Part shown: positions 7,181 to 14,150 of the stretch, piece after piece | How positions within the stretch are numbered: position 1 is the first letter of the stretch | Layout: each line of letters starts with the position of its first letter | Assembly (NCBI GenBank): GCA_023412275.1 | Contig: JAEYNY010000143.1 | Location: forward strand, 1 to 14,150 | Length of the DNA stretch: 14,150 bases | Origin: Bacillota bacterium | Lineage (GTDB): Bacteria > Bacillota > Clostridia > Acetivibrionales > DSM-1351 | Reading direction: 5' to 3' | The notes under the pieces: generated by a model | Database searches by the model: none | The model's input: only the letters and a program-made list of their open reading frames with translations | Told to the model about the DNA's origin: nothing | Made by a program: the position numbers and the translations under genes

Positions 7181-8295
7181 ACCGTACCCTCCATGTTATC
7201 TTTTATATATCTTCCTGCAATATCTCTGAATGAATTAAGTATCATTTCAGGACCTCCGTTGAATTTTGAAAGGTTATTTAAAGAAGGGAATTCAGAATCG
7301 TAAACGATTTGGGACATGAGCTCCTGCTCCAGACAGAATTTGTCAGACAGAAGAGCCTGTTGAGATACTTTGTTTGCAATATATTTTATTTTATTTTTCA
7401 AGAAAGCTTTATTTTGAAAGCTTTTTGAAAGTATATCTATGCTGTCAATAAACTGTTTGGTTTTATGTAAACAATTTTCCTCCTTTGTTATAACATACAG
7501 AATTTCATCAGACTTTTCAAAAACCTTCATTGTATTTTCATTAAGCTGTGAATCCATATCTATCATTACAAGGTCATAATATCCACAGTCTTTAATAGCA
7601 GAAACAATAAAGTCAATATCCTCCGGCAGCATTTCTTTTATGTCAAATATGTTGTTCGTCTGACTAAAATAGTGGATACCTGAATCAATTTCTCTGGAAC
7701 AGATAGCAGGGATTTTGGTTAGAAGGTTTTTATCCTTTTCCTTGGCAAAATATATAATATCAGAAAAGGAATATTGAGTATTACCACTAAAGAAGCTGCC
7801 AGTTGATTGGAATTGCTCCAGATTCAGATAAAAGACTGATAGGCCTGTGAATGAACATATGCTGCTAACTGCCAATGCTAATGAAGTTTTACCAACATTT
7901 CCGGTAGCTGAAAAAACCGAAATCACTTTAGTATTCTTTCCTCCGGTGCTATTTATTTTATTTCCTGTTGTTGTATGTATATCTATTATTTCAACCGCAA
8001 TTTGATTTACATCTTTGTATTTGTATACATAATTGGTCTCAATTGTTGTTTGGGGATTTTTTAAAGATGATAATAGAATTAAATCAACATTAGTGTACTT
8101 TTTTATTTCACTGTAGTATCTCTCTGCAGAAAGTATTACATTGGGGTCAATTTTTTTAATACTATTATTAATGTCATTGAGATCTTTGCAGTAGTATACC
8201 ACAAAAGTTTCTGAGTAACTATGAGTAAGAAAATTACATAAGCTGACTGAATACTCATTGTCCTCATCAATAATTAAGAGTTTTATGAGTGCCAT
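7177..8295 (-). CDS. tadZ: TadZ/CpaE-like pilus localisation ATPase with pseudo-receiver domain
   Basis: This 372-residue protein has two domains. Residues 1-110 look like a response-regulator receiver: strand L-L-I-I-D-E-D (6-12) gives the acidic pair, and Lys92 or Lys94 could be the conserved Lys. The phospho-acceptor position in P-N-V-I-L-S-A (51-57) appears to be Ser56 instead of Asp, so phosphorylation is unlikely. Residues about 120-370 are a MinD/ParA-type ATPase: Walker A S-A-T-G-N-V-G-K-T-S (129-138), then N-L-E-Q-F-Q-S-T-G (158-166), and Walker B Y-D-L-V-M-I-D-M-D (240-248). The signature Lys of the deviant Walker A (KGGxGKT) is Thr131. In studied Tad systems TadZ directs the machinery to its cellular site; the same role is inferred. 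It is the first gene of the operon and has GGAGA before its ATG. Confidence 0.87.
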   Translation of the reverse strand: MALIKLLIIDEDNEYSVSLCNFLTHSYSETFVVYYCKDLNDINNSIKKIDPNVILSAERYYSEIKKYTNVDLILLSSLKNPQTTIETNYVYKYKDVNQIAVEIIDIHTTTGNKINSTGGKNTKVISVFSATGNVGKTSLALAVSSICSFTGLSVFYLNLEQFQSTGSFFSGNTQYSFSDIIYFAKEKDKNLLTKIPAICSREIDSGIHYFSQTNNIFDIKEMLPEDIDFIVSAIKDCGYYDLVMIDMDSQLNENTMKVFEKSDEILYVITKEENCLHKTKQFIDSIDILSKSFQNKAFLKNKIKYIANKVSQQALLSDKFCLEQELMSQIVYDSEFPSLNNLSKFNGGPEMILNSFRDIAGRYIKDNMEGTV

Positions 8296-8365
8296 GAAAT
8301 ATCTCCAATAGATTTTAAATTTTTAAAAAGAAAAATAAAGACAAAACAAATTAGAATTTACTAAC
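8296..8365 (-). other. 5' leader of the tad operon
   Basis: About 70 nt lie between the predicted transcription start and the first ATG. On the transcribed strand it is U-rich with almost no G until the GGAGA ribosome site. I see no hairpin of note and no match to the GEMM cyclic-di-GMP riboswitch or any other riboswitch I know. Confidence 0.4.
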
Positions 8366-8371
8366 AAAACC

Positions 8372-8399
8372 ATTATATTACATATTTTACGTTTGTCAA
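8372..8399 (-). promoter_or_regulatory. Sigma-A promoter of the tad operon
   Basis: On the minus strand TTGACA (8394-8399) and TATAAT (8372-8377) are both perfect consensus hexamers, separated by 16 nt. Transcription would begin near 8365 and read into the TadZ-like gene. The -35 box begins only 31 nt after the stop codon of the lipoprotein gene, and no terminator separates them, so some read-through from upstream is also possible. Confidence 0.85.
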
Positions 8400-8429
8400 G
8401 ATTTTATTTGTACTTTTTTTATACTTATA

Positions 8430-9230
8430 TCAGTATCCATTGATAGCTATTTTGCCCATGTCTGTTGCTGCTTTCACATTTATATTACCGGCAATCCCGG
8501 TAAACTGATTATTTTGTAACGTTCCATAACTGTCTACTGTAATATCCGAATCCTTAGGAAAGCTTAATTCTACATTGCCTGCTCCTGTCTTAAATACATA
8601 CTCTGAATTATCCTGGCACTCTGCTTTAGATGATATATTTCCGGCAGTTATATTTACTGTGGAATCCCTCAAAAGCTTTCCTGAACCAAGTCGAAAGTTT
8701 CCTGTATCACATTTCCAACTGAGTTTTCCATTCATTCCCTTAATTTCAGTGTTAGCAGAATCCACGTCTCCAGTAATATTACCCTCAAATTTATCCTCAA
8801 TTAATATAGATCCTACATCTTGTTTTATAGATATATTTTTAATTGTCCTGGGAACAGTTAACTTTATATCTGTATAAAAATCCTGAGGTTTTTTAATTTT
8901 ACCGGCATAAGAAACCGTAATAAATGTTGTCTTTTCTTTTTTAATGGACTTAATAGAATATTTCTTCAAAAGTTTTTCCAGAGTTTCATCGGACTTATTT
9001 CCGCGAGCAATATGTTTTGCTTCATATTTGATTTCATCATTATCCCAACAATATATTTGCAGATTTCCTGAATCTATGTTTATATCAAGGGTCTTTATTG
9101 ACTTATTTACCTTTACTGAACCATTATTATAGCTATATGTACTGTGTTTAGGAAACACTGTATTTTCACTGCCACAGCTGCTTAATATAATAAATGAAGC
9201 CATTACCAGACACAATGATATTCTTTTCAT
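8430..9230 (-). CDS. Putative lipoprotein with DUF4097-like beta-strand repeat
   Basis: The protein has 266 residues from ATG 9230. A signal peptide M-K-R-I-S-L with a hydrophobic core ends in the lipobox L-S-S-C (16-19), so it should be a lipidated surface protein anchored at Cys19. From about residue 45 it is a series of short beta-strands with Gly/Asn turns: L-D-I-N-I-D-S-G-N-L-Q-I-Y-C-W (48-62), V-G-S-I-L-I-E-D (139-146), T-G-N-F-R-L (176-181), A-G-N-I-S-S (196-201) and G-A-G-N-V-E-L-S-F-P (216-225). This is the pattern of the DUF4097 adhesin-like family, whose function is not established. Start choice: an in-frame ATG at 9251 is upstream, but AGGAG (9238-9242) lies 7 nt before ATG 9230, and from there the signal peptide is standard. 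It has its own probable promoter and lies just ahead of the tad promoter. A functional link to the pilus is possible but not shown. Confidence 0.82.
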   Translation of the reverse strand: MKRISLCLVMASFIILSSCGSENTVFPKHSTYSYNNGSVKVNKSIKTLDINIDSGNLQIYCWDNDEIKYEAKHIARGNKSDETLEKLLKKYSIKSIKKEKTTFITVSYAGKIKKPQDFYTDIKLTVPRTIKNISIKQDVGSILIEDKFEGNITGDVDSANTEIKGMNGKLSWKCDTGNFRLGSGKLLRDSTVNITAGNISSKAECQDNSEYVFKTGAGNVELSFPKDSDITVDSYGTLQNNQFTGIAGNINVKAATDMGKIAINGY

Positions 9231-9263
9231 GTTATCACTCCTGCAAGTCATAATGTTGCAAGA

Positions 9264-9293
9264 ATCATAACATATTACCTTACTTTAAAACAA
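9264..9293 (-). promoter_or_regulatory. Probable promoter of the lipoprotein gene
   Basis: On the minus strand TTGTTT (9288-9293) and TATGAT (9264-9269) are separated by 18 nt. The -10 is close to consensus and the -35 is weaker. Transcription would start near 9257, about 27 nt before the preferred ATG at 9230, leaving a short leader that holds the AGGAG site. Confidence 0.5.
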
Positions 9294-9310
9294 ATATTTC
9301 CTAATTTGTA

Positions 9311-9358
9311 TACAAAAAGAGGCCGTTGCAAAACTAATTTTGTTTTACAACAGCCCCT
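9311..9358 (-). terminator. Intrinsic terminator after the isomerase-like gene
   Basis: On the minus strand a 17-bp stem (arms 9342-9358 and 9318-9334, including three G-U pairs, with a GC-rich base around GGGGCTG/CGGCCTC) closes a 7-nt loop (9335-9341). It is followed by a short T-rich run ending in TTTTTGTA. It lies 15 nt beyond the stop of the isomerase-like gene and separates it from the lipoprotein gene. The T tract is on the minus-strand side only, so it is directional. Confidence 0.88.
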
Positions 9359-9373
9359 TAATATATAATAATC

Positions 9374-10174
9374 TTATATTATACTTTTCATATACCCTGC
9401 AAAGTGAGCAAAAACGATTCCCGGTTCCTCCAGATCAAGACACCATCTTTTTACCCATTCAAGAGAGACATATCCGTTATAGCCGTTTCCTTTGAGAAGT
9501 TCAACAGCAGCTTTTACCGGAATATCACCGTAACCGGTCATTTTGTACTTAATGGTACCATCAACAACTATTGAATCCTTGATGTGTACGAAACATATGT
9601 GTTCCTTTAAATTACTGTATGTGTATTCCAACGATTCATTAAAAAACCTGACAGGGTGATGAATATCCCAAAGTACTCCAACACTGTCTGAGTTAACTTT
9701 ATCAAGCAATGCTTTCATCACCTTAGAATCGGCAAATACACCGTTGGTTTCAATTAATAATTTGACACCTTTTCCCTTTGCCTCAGCAGCAAGAGTTTTA
9801 AGGTTTTCAGCAACAAAATCTATATCTATTTCAGATGGTTGTGGTTGAGCATCACCTAGAACCCTTACGTAAGGTGTACCCAGCTTTTGAGCCAAATCAA
9901 TATAATCAATACCTTCTTTTATATGTTTATCTATATTTGCCTTGTCAAATAAAAAACACGCTGAAGTCAAGCAAGGTATTTCAAGACCTATTTTAGTCAA
10001 TTTCTTCTTTGTAAGTTCTATATTATCGTTTGAAAAATGTTTTACTTTAGGTACATAAAGTTCATTGCCGATACCCCTAACTTCTATACCGTCAAATCCG
10101 ATGTCCTTTGCAGTTGAAAGCATATCCTCCCAACTCCACCCCGGACAGCCCAATGTGGAAAACGAAATCTTCAT
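9374..10174 (-). CDS. Sugar phosphate isomerase/epimerase family protein (TIM barrel)
   Basis: This 266-residue protein belongs to the xylose-isomerase-like TIM barrel family (AP endonuclease 2 superfamily). It opens with the first strand M-K-I-S-F-S-T-L-G-C-P, then F-D-G-I-E-V-R-G (27-34). By family pattern the metal-binding residues are Glu142 (L-I-E-T-N-G), Asp170 with His172/His173 (W-D-I-H-H-P), His197 (F-V-H-I-K-D-S) and Glu239 (S-L-E-W). All are present, so it should be an active cytoplasmic metal-dependent isomerase or epimerase. The substrate cannot be told from sequence, since members act on inositol, hydroxypyruvate, tagatose and other sugars. No sugar transporter or kinase lies beside it; it stands alone between its own promoter and a strong terminator. 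The ATG has GGAGGTG 8 nt upstream. Confidence 0.85.
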   Translation of the reverse strand: MKISFSTLGCPGWSWEDMLSTAKDIGFDGIEVRGIGNELYVPKVKHFSNDNIELTKKKLTKIGLEIPCLTSACFLFDKANIDKHIKEGIDYIDLAQKLGTPYVRVLGDAQPQPSEIDIDFVAENLKTLAAEAKGKGVKLLIETNGVFADSKVMKALLDKVNSDSVGVLWDIHHPVRFFNESLEYTYSNLKEHICFVHIKDSIVVDGTIKYKMTGYGDIPVKAAVELLKGNGYNGYVSLEWVKRWCLDLEEPGIVFAHFAGYMKSII

Positions 10175-10207
10175 AAATAGCCACCTCCGAATATAACTGC
10201 TTTTTTC

Positions 10208-10236
10208 ATGATAACATGTTTTCTTTGGGCTGTCAT
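10208..10236 (-). promoter_or_regulatory. Probable sigma-A promoter of the isomerase-like gene
   Basis: On the minus strand ATGACA (10231-10236) and TATCAT (10208-10213) are separated by 17 nt, each hexamer matching consensus at five of six positions. Transcription would begin near 10201, about 27 nt before the ATG. The -10 overlaps a small inverted repeat CATG-ATAA-CATG (10207-10218), which could be coincidence or a repressor site. Confidence 0.6.
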
Positions 10237-10278
10237 CAGTTTTACCATTATTTGTACCCGCTGTGATTTATTCAATTA

Positions 10279-13200
10279 TTACCCAAAATACTCGATTCCG
10301 GCTTGGAAAATTTTCTGATCTTTTTCACCCGGTACATTTTTATACAGGTTTGTACCTATTCTTTCGGAATGTCCCATCTTACCGAAAACTCTACCATCTG
10401 GGCTTGTAATACCTTCTATGGCATTTATTGAGCCGTTAGGATTGTATGATATATCACAAGTTGGCTTTCCATTAAGGTCAACATACTGTGTTGCTATTTG
10501 TCCATTTGCTTCCAGTGCAGTCAGAACGTCACTTTTTGCAGTAAACCGTCCTTCACCGTGAGATATAGCTACTGAATGAATATCACCAACTTTTACGTTG
10601 TTGAGCCATGGTGAAAGGTTTGACGCTATTCTTGTTTTAACAAGACTGGATTGATGGCGCCCTATTGTATTAAAGGTCAGTGTAGGACATGCTTCGTCAA
10701 TTTCTCTTATTTCACCGAATGGAAGAAGTCCTAACTTAACAAGCGCCTGGAATCCGTTACAAATACCTAAAACCAATCCGTCTCTGTTTTTTAGAAGCTT
10801 CATGACAGCTTCACTGACAACAGGGTTTCTGAAGGCTGTGGCAATAAACTTGCCTGATCCTTCAGGTTCGTCACCGGCACTGAAACCTCCGGGAATCATG
10901 ATTATCTGAGAATTATCTATCAATGTTTCCATTCTCTTTATAGACTCTTCGATGTCATTATGGGTCATGTTCTTTATTACCAGTGTTTCTACAATTCCTC
11001 CAACATTTTCAAATACCTTTCTGGTATCGTATTCACAGTTTGTTCCCGGAAATACAGGAATAAATACTCTTGGCTTTGCAATCTTTACAGAAGGTTTTAC
11101 TTTTGCTTTTGTTTCATAACTATATGCAACTACATTTTTCTGTTCTTCCGTTACCCTTGTAGGGAAGACCTTTTCTAAAGGCTCCTGCCACTTAGATGCA
11201 AGCTCGTTAAGTTCAATCAAAGTTCCGTTTATATTAATTTCACAACTGTCTGTAGTAACACCCAATACAGTGTATCTAAGTCCTTCCAGAACTTTTGTCA
11301 AATCTATGTTTTCAGGTATTTCAAGGACTAAAGAACCATAGAAAGGTTTAAACAGAAGTGAAACATCCCCTATCCCTTCAAGCTTGAATCCTATCATATT
11401 TCCAAATGCCATTTTGCTGATTATTTCTGCAATACCACCTGATCTTACAGAACTTGCAGAAATTATAGCTTTATCTTTAGCTAACTTATAGACACGGCTG
11501 TATACTTTGTCAAGCTCATCAAAATCAGGAAGCATGTTATCGTCAAGTTTTACTTTTAAGAGTACAACCTTGCTCCCTGCAGCTTTGAATTCATTTGATA
11601 CTACATTTTCAACATTGACAGTGTTTACAGCAAAGGAAACCAATGTCGGCGGAACATCCATGTCCATAAAACTTCCTGACATACTGTCCTTTCCGCCGAT
11701 AGCTGCCGTTCCTAGCTTCATCTGTGCATAGTACGCACCAAGTAAAGCACTAAGAGGTTTTCCCCAACGCTTTGCATCTTTTCCGGGCTTTTCAAAATAT
11801 TCCTGTAGTGTCAGCCTTGCTTTGCTGTAATCCCCGCCCATAGCAACAATTTTAGCAATGGATTCTACAACTGCATATACTGCTCCATGAAAAGGACTCC
11901 ATTTTGATATGTCAGGATTGTATCCGAAGGACATAAGTGTTCCGGTTGTTGTATCACCTTCCATCAGAGGCAGCTTTGCAGCCATACCTTCTGCGGGAGT
12001 AAGCTGAGTTTTTCCACCAAAAGGCATAAGTACTGTATTTGCACCAATTGTTGAGTCAAATCTTTCAATCAGTCCTTTTTGACTGCACCTGTTGAGATTT
12101 TGCAAATTATTAATCCAGTATTCTTTTATACTGTCTACCTCTATTTCATTACATTCATCAAAATATGTTATCTCTTTTGGTGCTGAAATCTCTATGTCTA
12201 TTCGTTGCTTTGCACCGTTTGAATTCAGGAATTCACGGCTTAAATCAACTATTTGCTTTCCTCTCCATGACATTTTAAGTCTTGGTTCTGCCTTTACTTC
12301 CGCAACAACAACTGCTTCAAGATTTTCTTCTGCTGCATGGCCTATAAATTTTTCTACATCGCAAGCTTCAACGACAACCGCCATACGCTCTTGGGACTCT
12401 GAAATTGCCAGTTCTGTTCCGTCCAAGCCTTCGTATTTCTTTGGTACTGCGTCAAGGTTTATTTCAAGTCCGTCTGCCAATTCTCCGATTGCAACGGAAA
12501 CACCCCCTGCACCAAAGTCATTACATCTTTTTATCAATGTACTTACATCAGGATTTCTGAATAAACGCTGTATTTTTCTCTCTGTAGGAGCATTACCCTT
12601 CTGAACCTCAGCACCACATGTCACTAGAGATTCTTCAGTATGTGCCTTTGATGAACCGGTTGCTCCTCCGCAGCCGTCTCTACCTGTTCTTCCTCCCAGA
12701 AGCACTATCTTGTCCCCTGCCTCAGGCTGCATCCTTACAACATTTTTTCTTGGTGCTGCACCGATTACGGCACCAATTTCCATTCTTTTCGCAACATAGC
12801 CCTCATCGTAAATTTCAGCTACTTGTCCGGTAGCAAGACCTATCTGATTTCCGTATGAACTGTAGCCCGAAGCTGCTCCAGTGGTTATTTTCTTCTGAGG
12901 CAGCTTGCCTTGTATAGTATCTTCCAGCTTTGTTCTCGGGTCGCCGCTTCCGGTTACCCTCATTGCCTGATATACATAAACTCTTCCTGACAACGGGTCT
13001 CTGATAGCTCCTCCCAGACATGTTGCAGCTCCACCAAAAGGCTCTATTTCTGTAGGATGGTTATGTGTCTCATTTTTAAACATTACAAGCCACTCTTCAT
13101 TTTTTCCGTTTATATCAGCATTAACAACAATACTACATGCATTTATTTCATCTGACAGGTCAAGATCGTTTAGTTTTCCTTGTTTTTTCAATGCTTTCAT

Positions 13201-14049
13201 CGCCATAAGAGCTACATCCATAAGGCATACGTCTTTGTCGTTACGGTCCTTGTATATATCCTCTCGTTTTTCCATGTAGTCCTTATAGGTTTCCTCAATG
13301 ACTTCAGTAAATCTGCCTTTTTCAAACTTTACACTGTCAATACAGGTAAGAAAGGTTGTGTGTCTGCAGTGATCTGACCAGTAAGTGTCTATCATTCTCA
13401 TTTCTGTAACTGAAGGGTCACGCTTCTCAGTATTTTTAAAGTAGTTCTGGCAGAAAACTATGTCGTCAAAAGACATTGCAAAGCCCATTTCCCTTAAAAG
13501 CTCAGAAAGTTGTTTTTCATCCATTGTTGTAAATCCGTCAAGAGTTGCAACGTCTTCAGGTTGCTCAACCTGAGATTTAAGAGTTTCAGGCTTTTCCATC
13601 TTTGCTTCTCTGCTTTCAACAGGGTTTATATAGTATTTTTTTATTGAATTGAATTCTTCTTCAGTAATGCTGCCCTCTAAAACAATTACTCTGGCAGTGT
13701 TTATGTCAGGTCTGTCTCCTTGTGTTAAAAGCTGTATACATTGGGCAGCAGAATCAGCCCTTTGGTCGTATTGTCCCGGAAGATATTCAACTGCAAAAGC
13801 CCTGCATTTTGGAGGAATTTCATACTCTTCGTCATACGCAAAATCAACTGTTGGCTCAGAAAAGATAGTATTTCTTGCCAGTTGATATTCCGAATCGTTT
13901 ATGCCTTCCACATCATATCTGTTTACTATCTTTAAAGAATTTAATGACTTTATTCCCAGCGTTTCTCTTAAGTCCTTCAAAAGTCCCTGAGCTTCAACGT
14001 CATAAGGATGCTTCTTTACAACAAATAATCTCTTTACAGTACTTTTCAT
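10279..14049 (-). CDS. purL: Phosphoribosylformylglycinamidine synthase, single-chain
   Basis: This complete 1256-residue FGAM synthase catalyses the fourth step of purine synthesis, converting FGAR, glutamine and ATP to FGAM. The first part holds the N-terminal PurS-like region (1-150) and linker. Y-W-S-D-H-C-R-H-T-T-F (223-233) has the catalytic His region. E-T-H-N-H-P-T-E-I-E-P-F-G-G-A-A (327-342) begins the first AIR-synthase-like half, and a second half follows at about 660-960 with G-G-K-D-S-M-S-G (785-792). The C-terminal glutaminase has P-V-F-P-G-T-N-C (998-1005), G-G-F-S-A-G-D-E (1054-1061), the nucleophile Cys1097 in L-G-I-C-N-G-F, and His1227/Glu1229 in G-H-S-E-R. It fuses what Bacillus splits into PurS, PurL and PurQ, and is the clade common in clostridia and Bacteroides. 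The ATG has AGGAGG 8 nt upstream. No other pur gene is in view, and no clear terminator follows the stop. Confidence 0.97.
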   Translation of the reverse strand: MKSTVKRLFVVKKHPYDVEAQGLLKDLRETLGIKSLNSLKIVNRYDVEGINDSEYQLARNTIFSEPTVDFAYDEEYEIPPKCRAFAVEYLPGQYDQRADSAAQCIQLLTQGDRPDINTARVIVLEGSITEEEFNSIKKYYINPVESREAKMEKPETLKSQVEQPEDVATLDGFTTMDEKQLSELLREMGFAMSFDDIVFCQNYFKNTEKRDPSVTEMRMIDTYWSDHCRHTTFLTCIDSVKFEKGRFTEVIEETYKDYMEKREDIYKDRNDKDVCLMDVALMAMKALKKQGKLNDLDLSDEINACSIVVNADINGKNEEWLVMFKNETHNHPTEIEPFGGAATCLGGAIRDPLSGRVYVYQAMRVTGSGDPRTKLEDTIQGKLPQKKITTGAASGYSSYGNQIGLATGQVAEIYDEGYVAKRMEIGAVIGAAPRKNVVRMQPEAGDKIVLLGGRTGRDGCGGATGSSKAHTEESLVTCGAEVQKGNAPTERKIQRLFRNPDVSTLIKRCNDFGAGGVSVAIGELADGLEINLDAVPKKYEGLDGTELAISESQERMAVVVEACDVEKFIGHAAEENLEAVVVAEVKAEPRLKMSWRGKQIVDLSREFLNSNGAKQRIDIEISAPKEITYFDECNEIEVDSIKEYWINNLQNLNRCSQKGLIERFDSTIGANTVLMPFGGKTQLTPAEGMAAKLPLMEGDTTTGTLMSFGYNPDISKWSPFHGAVYAVVESIAKIVAMGGDYSKARLTLQEYFEKPGKDAKRWGKPLSALLGAYYAQMKLGTAAIGGKDSMSGSFMDMDVPPTLVSFAVNTVNVENVVSNEFKAAGSKVVLLKVKLDDNMLPDFDELDKVYSRVYKLAKDKAIISASSVRSGGIAEIISKMAFGNMIGFKLEGIGDVSLLFKPFYGSLVLEIPENIDLTKVLEGLRYTVLGVTTDSCEININGTLIELNELASKWQEPLEKVFPTRVTEEQKNVVAYSYETKAKVKPSVKIAKPRVFIPVFPGTNCEYDTRKVFENVGGIVETLVIKNMTHNDIEESIKRMETLIDNSQIIMIPGGFSAGDEPEGSGKFIATAFRNPVVSEAVMKLLKNRDGLVLGICNGFQALVKLGLLPFGEIREIDEACPTLTFNTIGRHQSSLVKTRIASNLSPWLNNVKVGDIHSVAISHGEGRFTAKSDVLTALEANGQIATQYVDLNGKPTCDISYNPNGSINAIEGITSPDGRVFGKMGHSERIGTNLYKNVPGEKDQKIFQAGIEYFG

Positions 14050-14104
14050 TTGGCAGTCCTCCTAATATATATATAAATTCATTCGAATAATCTTTCTAAT
14101 TGTA

Positions 14105-14133
14105 ATTATATTATGATAAAATATATTAGTAAA
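14105..14133 (-). promoter_or_regulatory. Probable promoter of purL
   Basis: On the minus strand TTTACT (14128-14133) and a perfect TATAAT (14105-14110) are 17 nt apart. Transcription would start near 14098 and give a leader of about 48 nt. The region is extremely AT-rich, so other -10-like hexamers also exist and the exact start is uncertain. The leader contains the palindrome ATTCGAAT (14081-14088). It is too short and lacks the conserved elements for a purine riboswitch. Confidence 0.55.
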
Positions 14134-14150
14134 ATTAATATATTTAATAC

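Noticed and set aside
8296..8365. Possible cyclic-di-GMP or other riboswitch before the tad operon
   Set aside because: The leader is about 70 nt, U-rich and almost free of G; it lacks the conserved GEMM sequence and any stable hairpin.
1..8399. Secretin, pilotin or TadD-type outer-membrane genes expected in a diderm tad locus
   Set aside because: No such gene is found among the nine visible operon members; the locus is the monoderm form, though genes beyond the window edge cannot be excluded.
8405..8445. Possible terminator after the lipoprotein gene
   Set aside because: A 5-bp ATACT/AGTAT stem exists but it is A/T-only and followed by A residues on the transcribed strand instead of T.
12092..12604. 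170-codon open frame on the plus strand inside purL
   Set aside because: It lies wholly antisense to a well-supported gene, has no recognisable family features and is a compositional shadow of the purL frame.
12815..13021. 68-codon minus-strand frame within purL in another phase
   Set aside because: It overlaps conserved purL motifs in a different frame, without a separate ribosome site or family similarity.
14050..14150. Possible purine riboswitch or PurR box before purL
   Set aside because: The leader is only about 48 nt, lacks the three-helix layout and conserved loops of the purine riboswitch, and the palindrome there matches the PurR box poorly.
1..14150. CRISPR arrays, tRNA or rRNA genes, insertion sequences
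   Set aside because: Reading through the window showed no spaced direct repeats, no transposase, no terminal inverted repeats and no tRNA-like fold; nearly all sequence is accounted for by minus-strand genes.

Overview
The window is low-GC, AT-rich DNA with gene content and signals typical of an anaerobic Firmicute of class Clostridia: strong AGGAGG-type ribosome sites, sigma-A promoters, no secretin in the pilus locus, and the long single-chain type of PurL. A Ruminiclostridium/Clostridium cluster III type organism is my guess from overall feel, not a demonstrated assignment. Every supported gene lies on the minus strand, so transcription runs from high to low coordinates.

Reading in the direction of transcription: (1) 14150-10279 holds a probable promoter and purL, a complete 1256-residue formylglycinamidine ribonucleotide synthase of purine biosynthesis. 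(2) 10278-9311 holds a sugar-phosphate isomerase/epimerase-like TIM-barrel gene with its own promoter and a clear hairpin terminator. (3) 9293-8430 holds a promoter and a lipoprotein with a DUF4097-like beta-strand repeat. (4) 8399-1 holds a near-perfect sigma-A promoter followed by a tightly packed operon for a Tad/Flp (type IVb) pilus of the monoderm kind. Its order is TadZ/CpaE-like ATPase, TadA/CpaF ATPase, TadB, TadC, Flp1-type pilin, TadE-like pseudopilin, a large DUF5702/TadG-like protein, a second larger TadE-like protein, and the N-terminal part of a prepilin peptidase cut by the window edge.

How the pilus genes fit together: TadZ is the localisation factor and TadA the motor ATPase on the inner-membrane TadB/TadC platform. 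The Flp pilin and the TadE-like proteins carry class III signal segments with Glu at +5 and would be cleaved by the prepilin peptidase. The DUF5702 protein has a similar N-terminus but lacks Glu+5, so it may stay in the membrane. No secretin or pilotin is visible, as expected for an organism without an outer membrane. Gene gaps are 6-17 nt or short overlaps, and ribosome sites often include the preceding stop codon, which indicates translational coupling.

The most notable observation is in the last complete gene of the operon (224-1285). This TadE-like pseudopilin carries a C-terminal domain of about 125 residues whose motif pattern resembles the nuclease-toxin domain found at the C-termini of CdiA-type and Firmicutes polymorphic toxins. 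In it the position I expect to be a catalytic Asp is Ser, and there is no room for an immunity gene next to it. A pilus-surface protein built on a (possibly inactivated) toxin fold has, to my knowledge, not been described. That similarity is from memory and must be confirmed by profile or structure searches.
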